Notes: a model not told the origin generated them from the sequence alone. DNA of 29,552 nt from UBA11612 sp963976395 (GCA_963976395.1 CAXBLG010000039.1:1-29552); one strand, 5' to 3'; shown: positions 1-9,036, counted from the first letter of the stretch. Translations and numbers: made by a program.

Positions 1-980
1 CCGGTTGCAAAACTCACTGCGACCTGCTGATCGACCACCAACTCACGATATAGCTTGGAGGTGGCCCCGCCGCCCATGATCTCTGAAAAGAGATCCAAGG
101 CATAAACGTCTTCGCGCTTTCCCAATTTGTAGCTAGGAGCAATATACTGACGGCTCCATTGAGGCTGCGCGACCTGCTCATGACTCATCACAACTTGCGA
201 ATGAGCCACAGGCGCCAGAAACGTCGAACGTTCGCGCAATTTGTGCTCACCGTCCCAATCTTCTGATGCGGGAATGGCCCCGTAGTACTTTTCGGCAAGA
301 GGCTTCAGGTCTTTAAGTGTGATATCACCCGCGACAACAAGGATCGCGTTATGAGGCGCATAATACTTGCGATAAAAGGAAAATGCGTCATCGCGCGTAA
401 GCGCCTGCATTTCCTCCATATGTCCAATAACCGGTATGCTGTAGTGATTCGTTCCCCAAAGGGCCGCCGCCAAGCGCTCGCCCAGAAGGGATGACGGAAC
501 GTTTTCAACGCGCATGCGGCGCTCTTCGATAATGACCTGCCGCTCGGTAATCACTTCTTCTTCGGTCAGGATAACGTTCCGCATGCGGTCCGCTTCCATA
601 TCCATGACCAGAGGCAAGCGATCAACCGCGATATTTTGGTAGTAGCCCGTATAATCGGTGCTGGTGAATGCGTTCTGCTGCCCACCGTTGCGCGCCACAG
701 TGGCTGTCATAGCGCCTTCTGGAAATCGCGGCGTTCCTTTGAACAACAAATGCTCCAGAAAATGCGCGATACCAGATTTGCCCGGCGGTTCATCGGCGGA
801 ACCGACCCGATACCAGACCATGTGGCTAACAACGGGCGAGCGATGATTGGGGATCACCACAACCTGCATACCATTGCCTAGCGTGAAGGTTTCAGCCCCG
901 TAAATCACCGCTTCCGCAGCGCGGGGGGCGATGACCGCCATAAAGGCGATCATACAAAAAGACACTAGCGTTCGCGCCAT
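1..980 (-). CDS. M16 family zinc metalloprotease, N-terminal part (cut by window edge)
   Basis: The reading frame runs from ATG at 980 to the window edge without a stop, giving about 326 residues of the N-terminal half. It starts with a Sec-type signal peptide (MARTLVSFCMIAFMAVIA, then PRAAEA), so the product is probably periplasmic. The inverted zinc motif HFLEH lies at residues 73-77 (His73, Glu76, His77), and the distal glutamate ligand fits Glu153 in VIIEER, the usual spacing of about 76 residues. This marks an active-type pitrilysin/insulinase (M16B) peptidase, a family that degrades peptides and small proteins. A GGAG ribosome-binding site lies five bases before the ATG. It follows lspA and a DUF3035 lipoprotein on the same strand. 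Many alphaproteobacteria have a second, often inactive M16 partner next, which would lie outside the window. The substrate is unknown. Confidence 0.93.
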   Translation of the reverse strand, partial: MARTLVSFCMIAFMAVIAPRAAEAVIYGAETFTLGNGMQVVVIPNHRSPVVSHMVWYRVGSADEPPGKSGIAHFLEHLLFKGTPRFPEGAMTATVARNGGQQNAFTSTDYTGYYQNIAVDRLPLVMDMEADRMRNVILTEEEVITERQVIIEERRMRVENVPSSLLGERLAAALWGTNHYSIPVIGHMEEMQALTRDDAFSFYRKYYAPHNAILVVAGDITLKDLKPLAEKYYGAIPASEDWDGEHKLRERSTFLAPVAHSQVVMSHEQVAQPQWSRQYIAPSYKLGKREDVYALDLFSEIMGGGATSKLYRELVVDQQVAVSFAT

Positions 981-1142
981 AGTCACTCCGATCCCGTGAT
1001 GACGAGAGAACTTCAGAGCATGAACATGGGGCTGAACGACCGCAAGGTCAACGCTGAGCGCGACCGAAACGGCTCAAAACCGGGAAGACTACAGGGACGT
1101 AATAAAGCTGAGCGCTCCCACATCCAGCCGGGCGTCAGCGCT

Positions 1143-1703
1143 TTAGAATATTTTCAGAACAGATGATCCGCTACGGGTAATAATGGGAATTGGTCCATCA
1201 TTCGCATCCCGGCCGTCAGCGGCATTCTGGCTAAGACGTTTCATTTCGGCCGCTGGATCAAGCGCCGTTCCGCCTAAACTCGCGCTTCCGCCATCACGCC
1301 AAAATAAGAGCCGATCCGTAAACGCTGATTCTTCACGTGCGAACGACGACACCTCTTTGTCCAAAGTCATGCGGATGTTCGGCGATACATTCTCGACACC
1401 AGCAAGTGTCAAAAGCTGGGCTTCGCCGCCCGTCATGCCCTTTTGCTGCAGCGCTTGCATCTTGGCACGGCCGACCAGTGCTGTACGAGCCCGCTCGGCA
1501 GGCGCTTGCTGAGCACGTTCAGCGCCGGGGGCCGGAGGACGCAAATTGAAATCCGGCGGAATAACCAATGGCACCGGCGCAGCCACGGCAAATTCGTCGG
1601 GCACGGTCCGTCCTAGACCGACAGTGTTTTGCACACTTTCACAGCCCGAAAGGACGACCACCGCAACGGTCAGCAACGCAACTTTATTAAAGCGAGAGTG
1701 CAT
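1143..1703 (-). CDS. DUF3035 family lipoprotein
   Basis: A 186-residue protein that begins MHSRFNKVALLTVAVVVLSGC, a lipoprotein signal peptide with lipobox LSGC and the lipidated cysteine at residue 21. It is therefore probably membrane-anchored in the envelope. The frame is open further upstream to 1811, overlapping lspA. The start at 1703 is preferred because it places the signal peptide at the N-terminus and has a GGAG site just upstream. The mature part is rich in Pro, Ala and Gln (PLVIPPDFNLRPP), then helical. I recognise it as the DUF3035 type by that Pro-rich PPDF(N/D)LRPP segment and by its place between lspA and an M16 protease, an arrangement seen in alphaproteobacteria. Its function is unknown; a role in envelope assembly would be a guess. 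Confidence 0.82.
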   Translation of the reverse strand: MHSRFNKVALLTVAVVVLSGCESVQNTVGLGRTVPDEFAVAAPVPLVIPPDFNLRPPAPGAERAQQAPAERARTALVGRAKMQALQQKGMTGGEAQLLTLAGVENVSPNIRMTLDKEVSSFAREESAFTDRLLFWRDGGSASLGGTALDPAAEMKRLSQNAADGRDANDGPIPIITRSGSSVLKIF

Positions 1704-1773
1704 CAAGGTACTCCATCTCTTATCTATGTCTGGGGCTAGGCCATACCTTTGGTCTATCCAGCCCCGACTCCTA

Positions 1774-2310
1774 TTAGTCCGTATGTTGGGGGTGCACGAC
1801 GAAAGCGTCAAGGAGCCACATTATGACTCCGATGGTAATGCACGTATCCGCAACATTAAATGTGGGAAAATGCCAGTCTCCCCAGTAAAAATGTAGAAAA
1901 TCAGCCACAGCGCCCATGGTGACGCGGTCGACAATATTGCCGAGACCACCGCCGATGATGAACCCGCAGGCCGCCTGCATCCAGCGGCGATCCATCTGCC
2001 ACATATACCAAATAACGGTCGCCATGATCAGGGACTGCACAATAAGCAATGCCGCAATCGTCAGTGTTGTTCCTGAATCGAATAAAGAAAAGCTGATCCC
2101 CGTATTCCAAGCCATGCGAAGCTGAAATATCGGCAATATATCGATCACCTTTCCCGAGAAATAAGGCGTGCCGGTGATGCCCTCGGGGCGCATCACTAAA
2201 TCCACCATGACGTACTTGGAAACCTGATCTGCAATCAACGCGATTGTCGCAATCACCAAACCCACAACCGGCGCGGCAGCGAAGAATGATGGGGTGCGAA
2301 CGGCGGTCAT
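1774..2310 (-). CDS. lspA: Lipoprotein signal peptidase (signal peptidase II)
   Basis: A 178-residue polytopic inner-membrane aspartyl peptidase that removes the signal peptide from prolipoproteins after diacylglyceryl transfer. Four hydrophobic segments are visible. The family's two catalytic aspartates fit Asp128 in GNIVDRV and Asp155 in FNVADTCITIG. The conserved ADQVSKY near residue 27 and AWNTGISFSLF near residue 67 are also present. It starts 15 bases downstream of the ileS stop, so the two are almost certainly cotranscribed, a very common pairing in proteobacteria. The DUF3035 lipoprotein just downstream would itself be a substrate of this enzyme. Length and motifs are normal. Confidence 0.97.
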   Translation of the reverse strand: MTAVRTPSFFAAAPVVGLVIATIALIADQVSKYVMVDLVMRPEGITGTPYFSGKVIDILPIFQLRMAWNTGISFSLFDSGTTLTIAALLIVQSLIMATVIWYMWQMDRRWMQAACGFIIGGGLGNIVDRVTMGAVADFLHFYWGDWHFPTFNVADTCITIGVIMWLLDAFVVHPQHTD

Positions 2311-2325
2311 TGATTGCTATTCCAA

Positions 2326-5163
2326 CTATGCGGACGCGGGCGCAATAACGTCGACCGCCTCATCACACCGACCGCAGACGCCAGCATGACTATGCGATCC
2401 AACATCAGGAAGCACTTTCCAGCACCGCAGACATTTCTCACCGGTCGCAGTTTCCACCACAACGCCCACACCCGGGACCTCCGGCAATACATAGGCCTCG
2501 GCTGGCGGAACACCTTCCGTCACGGTGATGCCGGAGGTGATGCAAATATCATCCAGGTGATGATCTTTAACGGCCTCAATCATATCAGCTGGCGCCCAGA
2601 CTTGCGGGTGCGCTTGCAGTGAGGCGCCGATCCGTTTCGCCGCGCGTTCTTTTTCCAGCGCACCGGTCACAACACGGCGCACGGCGCGAATCTTCGTCCA
2701 TTTTTCCGCAAGAACATCATCACGCCATGCCGCCGGAATGTCGGGAAATTGTTCCAGATGCACAGACGCACCACTTTCCGGGTGACGCTCAAGCCAGGCT
2801 TCCTCCGCGGTAAAACACGCGAACGGGGCCAGCCACTTCACAAGACAATCGTACAGGGTGTCGAGCACCGTGCGGCAAGCGCGGCGGCGCTGACTGTCCG
2901 GTGCATCGCAATACAACGCATCCTTGCGGATATCAAAATAGAATGCCGACAGCTCGACGGTGCAGAAGTTATGCAATTCACTGAACAAGCCATGAAAATC
3001 AAAATCATCGCACGATGTTCGGATCAATTTATCGAATTCCCAAACACGATGCAGTACCCAGCGTTCCAACTCGGGCATATCTTCCAGGGCAACGCGCTCT
3101 TCATCTGTAAACTCAGAGAGATTGCCGAGTAAATAACGCAAGGTGTTGCGCAGACGCCGGTAGAGATCGCTCATCTGCTTGAGGATATTTGGACCGATGG
3201 ACAAGTCGGCGCTGTAATCCGAAGCCACAACCCACAAACGCAGTATATCCGCGCCGGACTGATTGGTGACATCTTGCGGCGCCACCACGTTGCCCAGGGA
3301 TTTGGACATCTTCCGCCCTTTTTCATCAAGGACGAAGCCGTGGGTCAGTACCGCATTAAAGGGCGCGCGGCCGCGCGTGCCGCACGATTCCAGCAGAGAT
3401 GTGTGAAACCAGCCGCGGTGCTGATCCGAACCTTCGAGATAAAGATCGGCCGGCCACTTCAGATCGTCGCGCTCCTCCAGCACAAAGGCGTGAGTAGAGC
3501 CCGAGTCAAACCACACCTCAACGATGTCGGTGATTTGGGTCCATTCGTCTGCGTTATAGCCGTTGCCGAGAAACCGCTCCGGCGGTGAGGTGAGCCACGC
3601 ATCAGAGCCCTCCTGCGCCATGGCATCGGCGACACGATCAATGACTGCCTGATCGCGCAGCAATTCGCCCGTCGCTTTATTCACAAAAATTGACAGCGGC
3701 ACACCCCAATGACGCTGGCGCGACACACACCAGTCGGGGCGGTTCTCGATCATAGCCTGGATACGATTACGTCCTTGTGCGGGCACCCAGCGCGTTGCCG
3801 CAATGGCGTCGAGCGCCTTTTTGCGTAGATCGTTGGTCTCCATGGAGATGAACCACTGCGGCGTGGTGCGGAAAATCAAAGGAGCCTTCGACCGCCACGA
3901 ATGCGGATAGCTGTGCACGAGTTTGCCGTGAGAAAGCAAAGCGCCCGCGCTCATCAAGGCTTCGACAACATCCGCATGAACCTTGAACACATGCTTGCCG
4001 GCGAACAACGGCACATGGTCGTAATAGATGCCGCCGTCATCGACGGTCTCAGGAATCGTGATCTTGTGCGCTTGGCCAAGATAGAAATCGTCCTCGCCAT
4101 GTCCCGGGGCGATATGAACAAAACCGGTGCCTTGCTCGGTTGTCACAAAATCGCCCGCGTAAAGCGGAACATCAAAATCGTATCCCTGGCCGTTGAACGG
4201 GTGGCGACAAACGGTGCCGGTCAAATCCGATCCTTTGACGCGTGCGGCAATTTCATGACCCGTGACTGATGCGTCCTTCAGCACCGCTTCGAGCAACTCC
4301 GAGGCCGCGGCAAACCGCTCCCCGACTTTAGCTAGACTGCCTTCGCCGACCGCCGTTACGTTCACGACCACGTAGTCCATATCCGCGCCGAACGCGATGG
4401 CGCGATTGCCCGGCAGCGTCCAGGGCGTTGTGGTCCAGATGACCACGGCCCCGCCCTTGAGCGCCTCGACACTTGAGCTCACCACAGGGAAACGCACCCA
4501 CACTGTTGTTGAGGTGTGATCGTCGTATTCCACTTCGGCATCGGCAAGCGCCGTTTTCTCCACCACCGACCACAGCACGGGCTTGGAGCCCCGGTAGAGG
4601 CCGCCGTTGAGAACATATTTGCCAAGCTCGCGTACGACAGCGGCTTCCGCATTGAAATTCATGGTCGTATAGGGATTGTCCCAATCGCCCACGACGCCGA
4701 GACGCTTGAATTCTTCCTTTTGAACCTCAACCCACTTTGCGGCAAACTCGCGACACTCGCGGCGAAACTCAACCACCGGCACATCGTCTTTGCTTTTGCC
4801 TTTCGCCCGGTACTGCTCCTCGATCTTCCATTCGATAGGAAGGCCGTGGCAGTCCCAGCCCGGCACGTAATTGGAATCGTAGCCCGTCATTTGCTTGGCG
4901 CGGACGATCACATCCTTGAGGATTTTATTGAGGGCGTGACCGATATGCAGGTTGCCGTTGGCATAGGGCGGACCGTCGTGCAGAACGAATCTCTCCCGCT
5001 CCTTTGAGTCTTCCCTCAAGCGTTTGTAGAGATCCATCTCGGCCCAACGGGCGAGCAGTTTCGGCTCAAGCGTAGGCAATCCCGCCTTCATGGGAAAGTT
5101 GGTGGAAGGCAGGAAGACGGTCGATTTGTAGTCAGGGGTGGTGGAGTCAGCCGTGTCGGCCAT
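2326..5163 (-). CDS. ileS: Isoleucyl-tRNA synthetase
   Basis: A 945-residue class I aminoacyl-tRNA synthetase that charges tRNA-Ile with isoleucine in the cytoplasm. The HIGH signature is HIGH at residues 73-76 within PPYANGNLHIGHALNK. The KMSKS loop appears as GRKMSKSLGN. The tryptophan-rich editing (CP1) domain lies between them, including WTTTPWTLPGN. The C-terminal zinc finger is present as KCLRCWK followed by CGRC, so this is the bacterial zinc-containing type. The domain order and length are those of the family. It lies between ribF and lspA on the same strand, the classical ribF-ileS-lspA order. The ATG at 5163 is preceded by a modest GGGAC site. Confidence 0.98.
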   Translation of the reverse strand: MADTADSTTPDYKSTVFLPSTNFPMKAGLPTLEPKLLARWAEMDLYKRLREDSKERERFVLHDGPPYANGNLHIGHALNKILKDVIVRAKQMTGYDSNYVPGWDCHGLPIEWKIEEQYRAKGKSKDDVPVVEFRRECREFAAKWVEVQKEEFKRLGVVGDWDNPYTTMNFNAEAAVVRELGKYVLNGGLYRGSKPVLWSVVEKTALADAEVEYDDHTSTTVWVRFPVVSSSVEALKGGAVVIWTTTPWTLPGNRAIAFGADMDYVVVNVTAVGEGSLAKVGERFAAASELLEAVLKDASVTGHEIAARVKGSDLTGTVCRHPFNGQGYDFDVPLYAGDFVTTEQGTGFVHIAPGHGEDDFYLGQAHKITIPETVDDGGIYYDHVPLFAGKHVFKVHADVVEALMSAGALLSHGKLVHSYPHSWRSKAPLIFRTTPQWFISMETNDLRKKALDAIAATRWVPAQGRNRIQAMIENRPDWCVSRQRHWGVPLSIFVNKATGELLRDQAVIDRVADAMAQEGSDAWLTSPPERFLGNGYNADEWTQITDIVEVWFDSGSTHAFVLEERDDLKWPADLYLEGSDQHRGWFHTSLLESCGTRGRAPFNAVLTHGFVLDEKGRKMSKSLGNVVAPQDVTNQSGADILRLWVVASDYSADLSIGPNILKQMSDLYRRLRNTLRYLLGNLSEFTDEERVALEDMPELERWVLHRVWEFDKLIRTSCDDFDFHGLFSELHNFCTVELSAFYFDIRKDALYCDAPDSQRRRACRTVLDTLYDCLVKWLAPFACFTAEEAWLERHPESGASVHLEQFPDIPAAWRDDVLAEKWTKIRAVRRVVTGALEKERAAKRIGASLQAHPQVWAPADMIEAVKDHHLDDICITSGITVTEGVPPAEAYVLPEVPGVGVVVETATGEKCLRCWKVLPDVGSHSHAGVCGRCDEAVDVIAPASA

Positions 5164-5209
5164 GATTGCAGAGTCCCGGTGCGGTGGCGGTTAAGCGTAT
5201 AGCGTTGGT

Positions 5210-5233
5210 CCCCATTCCTACGAGGGAATGGGG
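5210..5233. repeat. Perfect 9-bp inverted repeat between ribF and ileS
   Basis: The arms CCCCATTCC and GGAATGGGG flank a six-base loop, about 45 bases before the ileS start codon in the 221-base gap after ribF. Neither strand has a T-run next to it, so a classical intrinsic terminator is not supported. It could be an mRNA hairpin in the ileS leader, a processing site, or a dispersed palindromic element. The rest of the gap (5234-5384) shows nothing I recognise. Confidence 0.55.
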
Positions 5234-5384
5234 TGGCTAATTCGCGCGCCCCTGCGCTCTGCGGCTAACACTGTATACATGTGCCGCTATCTATCAGGGA
5301 CCGCCTTGTCGTTCAAGGGCAGCGCCCCAGGCCACATGGCCCGCTAAGACGCCCAAATCTCTGATTTCAGATGAAAATGAAGAT

Positions 5385-6374
5385 TTAAAGGATAGACGGG
5401 ACCGGCACGAACGGGGCCGACTCAGCCGGAAACCGCCGCGCCGCAAGAAGAGCCCGCGCCGTATCGCTGTCCTTCGCGATTTGCGCTTTGAGCGCTTCAA
5501 GACCGTCGAATTTCCGCTCGTCCCGGATATGCTCGACCAAGGCCACGCGCAGGTGCTGCGTATATAAGTCCATGGTGCGATCAAGAAGGTGGACCTCGAG
5601 CAGGGTGTCCGTTTTGTCGAAAGTCGGGCGATTGCCGAAATTCGCAACCCCGTCCATCCACACGGTCTCTGCGCCGCGATCAATCCCGGCACGCACCGCA
5701 TATACACCCTTTTTGGGATGAAGATAGTTTTTGTAAGGCAAATTCGCCGTGGGAAACCCGAGCTGTCGGCCGCGCTGATCACCGAGTTCGACACGCCCTT
5801 CGATTTCCCAATAACGGCCGAGCAATTTGGCCGCTTCAGTGCACTGCCCTTCCTTCAAATGATTGCGAATGTTGGTCGATGAAAAGCGGACGCCGCTATC
5901 CAGCTTCATTTCTTCTACCGCGGTAACGCCAAACCCAAATGAGTCCGCAAGCTGCCTGAGCACTTCAACATTACCGCCGCGCTTGTGACCAAACACATAA
6001 TCGTATCCGACGACAATGTGCGAAACCCCCAGTCCATTCACAAGAATTTCTTCAACAAAATTCTTTGCCGATCTTTCCGAGAACGTTTGGTCGAATTTTT
6101 GAACATAGAGATAATCAACCCCCATCGCCGCGATGAGCTGCGCTTTCATGCGGAATGGGCACAAGCGAAACGCTTCTTGTTCCGGCCTAAAGAACGCGCG
6201 CGGATGCGGCTCGAAGGTCATCACCGCGACCGGCGTTTTATTGGACACCCCAATGTCCAGAGCCCTGCGAAGAACCGCCTGATGCCCAAGATGGAGTCCA
6301 TCGAAATTTCCGAGCACAATCACGCCGCCCTTAAGCGGCGGCGGAACATTACTCCATGTCCGGAAAACACGCAT
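5385..6374 (-). CDS. ribF: Bifunctional riboflavin kinase / FAD synthetase
   Basis: About 329 residues. The enzyme phosphorylates riboflavin to FMN and adenylates FMN to FAD in the cytoplasm. The N-terminal nucleotidyltransferase domain shows GNFDGLHLGHQAVL (the HxGH signature) and FEPHPRAFF. The C-terminal riboflavin-kinase domain shows GRVELGDQRGRQLGFPTANL and GVYAVRAG. The frame is open to 6434, but those residues do not look conserved. ATG at 6374 has a GGCGG site seven bases upstream and begins MRVFRTW; ATG at 6380 is an alternative. It lies just after the MaoC gene on the same strand, so coupling to it is possible. It is followed by ileS after a 221-base gap. Confidence 0.95.
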   Translation of the reverse strand: MRVFRTWSNVPPPLKGGVIVLGNFDGLHLGHQAVLRRALDIGVSNKTPVAVMTFEPHPRAFFRPEQEAFRLCPFRMKAQLIAAMGVDYLYVQKFDQTFSERSAKNFVEEILVNGLGVSHIVVGYDYVFGHKRGGNVEVLRQLADSFGFGVTAVEEMKLDSGVRFSSTNIRNHLKEGQCTEAAKLLGRYWEIEGRVELGDQRGRQLGFPTANLPYKNYLHPKKGVYAVRAGIDRGAETVWMDGVANFGNRPTFDKTDTLLEVHLLDRTMDLYTQHLRVALVEHIRDERKFDGLEALKAQIAKDSDTARALLAARRFPAESAPFVPVPSIL

Positions 6375-6437
6375 TGTCATGCCGCCGCAAAGATTGTTTC
6401 TGCCGGTTTCAAATGCGTGCGAAGCCCCATGCACATA

Positions 6438-6884
6438 CTACGTGCGCCCCGGCACCATAAGCGTCGCCTCACCGTCAACGACAACTTTATCTCCGACCAA
6501 ACATTGGGTTCGAAACGTCGCTAGTTTTTTCTCAGGATTAAGAGCCGTAATTTCCACATGCGCAGTCACGACATCGCCGATGCGGACCGGCGCTTTGAAT
6601 TTAAAACTCTGCGTGACGTAGATCGCGCCGGCCCCAGGCAATTTAGTACCAAACACCGCCGAGATGTACCCCGCCGACAGTAGTCCATGAGCAATCCTTG
6701 TCTTAAACATTGTCGTTGCAGCATAAGCTTCATCAAGGTGCACTGGGTTCGTGTCACCCGAAATCTCGGCGTATTTGACGATATCCTCTTCGGTCACCGC
6801 CTTGGTAAGCGTTGCAACCATCCCTAAAGCTAAATCTTCGTAGGTCATCGGCATATGAACGCTGGATTGGGGCAGGCCGGACAT
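6438..6884 (-). CDS. MaoC-like (R)-specific enoyl-CoA hydratase
   Basis: A 148-residue single-hot-dog protein. The hydratase-2 motif is present as ISGDTNPVHLDEAYA, with catalytic Asp44 and His49 five residues apart as in PhaJ, followed by RIAHGLLSAGYISAVFG. Family members hydrate trans-2-enoyl-CoA to (R)-3-hydroxyacyl-CoA, which can feed polyhydroxyalkanoate synthesis or fatty-acid metabolism. The real substrate cannot be read here. The frame stays open to 6977, but ATG at 6884 begins MSGLPQSSVHMP, gives the normal length and follows a purine-rich AAGAAAGAAAGATAG stretch. It is divergent from the lipoprotein gene at 6953 with 68 bases between them, so both promoters must lie there. It is followed closely by ribF. 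Confidence 0.9.
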   Translation of the reverse strand: MSGLPQSSVHMPMTYEDLALGMVATLTKAVTEEDIVKYAEISGDTNPVHLDEAYAATTMFKTRIAHGLLSAGYISAVFGTKLPGAGAIYVTQSFKFKAPVRIGDVVTAHVEITALNPEKKLATFRTQCLVGDKVVVDGEATLMVPGRT

Positions 6885-6952
6885 GTAACTATCTTTCTTT
6901 CTTGAAAACGCACGGAAAGCTCGATTACCGGCGATCTGGGGAGGAAAATAGA

Positions 6953-7327
6953 ATGCTGAAACAATCAGGTCCGGCAAACCGGGTCAAGTACGCCAGCGCC
7001 AGCCTTCTCAGCCTGCGTTCCACCGGACTCATAATAACGGCTGCAATGCTTGGGCTGACAGCCTGCGGCACCGTTTGGCACCACGCTCACAAGTCCAGCG
7101 CAGAAGCCGCCGCCGATGAACGGACCTGCGCGCGTAACGCGCAGGAGACCGTCCTGACCCGCTCCGGCACACCTCGCACCGAATACGGCGCACCGACGGG
7201 GCCCTCATCAGGCAGCCTGAATCGCGGAGAATCTCCAATGGAACTGCATGAGCGTTCACAATCGACAACAGCCTACAATAAGCAATTTGAAAGCTGCATG
7301 CGCTCCAAAGGTTATTCAAAAGACTAG
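6953..7327 (+). CDS. Small putative lipoprotein, hypothetical
   Basis: A 124-residue protein. The ATG at 6953 is preceded by a strong GGGGAGGAAAAT ribosome-binding site, which decides the start. The longer frame from 6812 would run back over the divergent maoC start. The N-terminus has a positively charged stretch, a hydrophobic core (GLIITAAMLGLTAC) and lipobox LTAC, so lipidation at the cysteine is likely. The rest is polar, with a few cysteines (DERTCARNAQ near the middle, FESCMRSKGYSKD at the end). The ending CMRSKGY is of the kind seen in small envelope proteins with paired cysteines. Function is unknown. It is followed after 33 bases by a MarR-family gene on the same strand. Confidence 0.75.
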   Translation: MLKQSGPANRVKYASASLLSLRSTGLIITAAMLGLTACGTVWHHAHKSSAEAAADERTCARNAQETVLTRSGTPRTEYGAPTGPSSGSLNRGESPMELHERSQSTTAYNKQFESCMRSKGYSKD

Positions 7328-7360
7328 ATTCAAGCTTTCAGGAACGGCAAACTCCCCGCC

Positions 7361-7792
7361 ATGGCCATCCGCCGCATCGACTCCCTCGGCTATCAAATCG
7401 GTTTGCTTGGCCGCCTCTATGATCGGCAGGTTCAAGATGCCCTAAAATCATATGGGGTCGCGCCCGGCCAATTCGCTCCTCTTGTCATGCTGTTCGAGCA
7501 GGATGGCCTGACTCAGGCTGATCTATGCCGGCGCATCAATGTCGAGCAGCCGACAATGGCCAATACATTAGCCCGCATGGAACGGGACGGTCTCGTCAAA
7601 CGCAAAGCCGACAGCGCCGACAAACGCCGTTCGCTGGTGTATCTCACCCCGAAGGCTAAGGACGTTCAAAATAAAATTATGGAAGCGGCCCGCAGCGTGT
7701 CCATCCGAGCCATGAATGACCTTACCGCGACCGAACAAGATGAAGTGTTTCGGCTTTTCTCCAAGATGACCGAGAACCTAAAGTCTCATTAG
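7361..7792 (+). CDS. MarR family transcriptional regulator
   Basis: A 143-residue dimeric winged-helix regulator. The helix-turn-helix and wing are visible as GLTQADLCRRINVEQPTMANTLARMERDGLVKRKADSADKRRSLVYLT, where the D.R.R wing motif is clear. Flanking helices form the dimerisation domain. Family members usually repress nearby genes and respond to small aromatic or oxidative ligands. The target here is not evident; the lipoprotein gene 33 bases upstream on the same strand and the maoC/lipoprotein divergent region are candidates. Its stop overlaps the stop of the converging phoU by four bases. Confidence 0.92.
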   Translation: MAIRRIDSLGYQIGLLGRLYDRQVQDALKSYGVAPGQFAPLVMLFEQDGLTQADLCRRINVEQPTMANTLARMERDGLVKRKADSADKRRSLVYLTPKAKDVQNKIMEAARSVSIRAMNDLTATEQDEVFRLFSKMTENLKSH

Positions 7793-8523
7793 CCGGAAGC
7801 CGCCACCGGAATCGCATCCCCGCCTTTCGGACGCGCGGATTTTTTCCAATTTCCCGAAAGCTGAAACTGAATAACCTCGGCAATATTGGTGGCGTGATCG
7901 CCAACGCGCTCTAGGTTTTTAGTGATGAAAAGAAGGTGCGTTGAGTTTTCCACCTCGGTCGCATCCTGCCCATCGGAACTGATCATGTCTTGGGACATAC
8001 GCGAAATGACCGACCGCATGACGCGCGCAACCAAGTCATCCAGTTCGTGATCGTGCTGCCACACCATCTCGGCCTTATGGGCATCGCGGGTTGCGAACGA
8101 ATCCATCACTTCATTCACGGTACGTTGGGCCAACGCGCCTAACGCGCCGACATCAGACGGTACGGCCGCAGTTCTATGATGCGACATTATGATTGTGCGT
8201 TTGGCGATGTTTTTGGCGTAGTCGCCGATCCGCTCTAGGCTGCCCGCGATTTTCACGTTTCCAAAAACATACCGCAGATCATTCGCCATGGGCTGCCGCC
8301 GCGCAATAATGGACAGCGCTCCAGTTTCAATCTTGCGCTCGCATTCATCAATCTCCGCATCTTTCGCGATGATTTTCTCGGCAGACTCAGCATCGTTCTT
8401 AATGAGCGCTTCCAAGGCACTCTGGAGCTGAGCCTCGGCAAGCCCGCCCATTTCCAAAAGATCGCGCTCCAATTCCGCTAGGTCGTTGTCGAAAGACGAT
8501 ACGATGTGTTCGCCTGTTTTCAT
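7789..8523 (-). CDS. phoU: PhoU-type phosphate signalling/transport regulator
   Basis: A 244-residue protein built of two three-helix PhoU repeats. Each carries the metal-binding signature: LERIGDYAKNIAKR in the first and LERVGDHATNIAEV in the second. PhoU normally links the PstSCAB phosphate transporter to the PhoR histidine kinase and represses the Pho regulon when phosphate is plentiful. Here no pst, phoB or phoR gene lies beside it, so this is an orphan copy, at least within the window. It could be a remote part of the main Pho system or a second PhoU. It converges on the marR gene with a four-base stop overlap. Confidence 0.95.
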   Translation of the reverse strand: MKTGEHIVSSFDNDLAELERDLLEMGGLAEAQLQSALEALIKNDAESAEKIIAKDAEIDECERKIETGALSIIARRQPMANDLRYVFGNVKIAGSLERIGDYAKNIAKRTIIMSHHRTAAVPSDVGALGALAQRTVNEVMDSFATRDAHKAEMVWQHDHELDDLVARVMRSVISRMSQDMISSDGQDATEVENSTHLLFITKNLERVGDHATNIAEVIQFQLSGNWKKSARPKGGDAIPVAASG

Positions 8524-8631
8524 GGCACTGTCCCAATTCTACGATTCAAGCGCTTACTATACCACATATTGGCTCATGCTCATAAATGAGCGCTATTTCT
8601 CAGTCTCATGAAATAAATGTGACGTGCTTGC

Positions 8632-8898
8632 TTAGAACAACTTGCGGGCAGGTCGTCCACGGCCCGAGGGTGGCGTGGATGAGGGCGGCATCACTTTTGT
8701 CAATGCAGCCTCGAGGTCACGCCGCGCGGACCCCTTGTGTGCAGATCGTCCGCGCCGCATCAGCCAACTGACCCCAGCCGCGAAACCAACCACCACTATG
8801 ACCGTGACCGCGGTTTCCAGCGGATTGGGTCCCAAACCCCGGTTTACGGCAATGTAGCTCAGAAAAAATAGACCGCCGGTGATAAGGGCTGTCTTCAT
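8632..8898 (-). CDS. Small two-helix membrane protein, hypothetical
   Basis: An 88-residue protein with two predicted membrane segments, ALITGGLFFLSYIAV and AVTVIVVVGFAAGVSWLM, joined by a short loop. A basic cytoplasmic tail follows (RRGRSAHKGSARR and a C-terminal GRGRPARK). The positive-inside rule puts both the loop-distal tail and the N-terminus in the cytoplasm. The ATG at 8898 follows a TAGGAA site. I do not recognise a family. It lies between phoU and the que operon, divergent from queE by 138 bases. The hydrophobic pattern and positive charges favour a real gene, but the call rests on that alone. Confidence 0.6.
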   Translation of the reverse strand: MKTALITGGLFFLSYIAVNRGLGPNPLETAVTVIVVVGFAAGVSWLMRRGRSAHKGSARRDLEAALTKVMPPSSTPPSGRGRPARKLF

Positions 8899-9036
8899 GA
8901 GACCGAGTTCCTAGGCATATCTCTCAACCGATGGAGCCTCGCAGTATCTTCGGCCAATCCGGTTGTGACAATATGAGAGGCTCGAAAAAGCCGCCGAACC
9001 CCGCAACCTCTGGATTCTTGGGGTACAAAGGCGTAT

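Noticed and set aside
8899..9036. Possible preQ1 riboswitch upstream of queE
   Set aside because: The region has GC-rich hairpin potential, but I could not find the A-rich tail and pseudoknot pattern of preQ1-I, nor a preQ1-II or preQ1-III layout.
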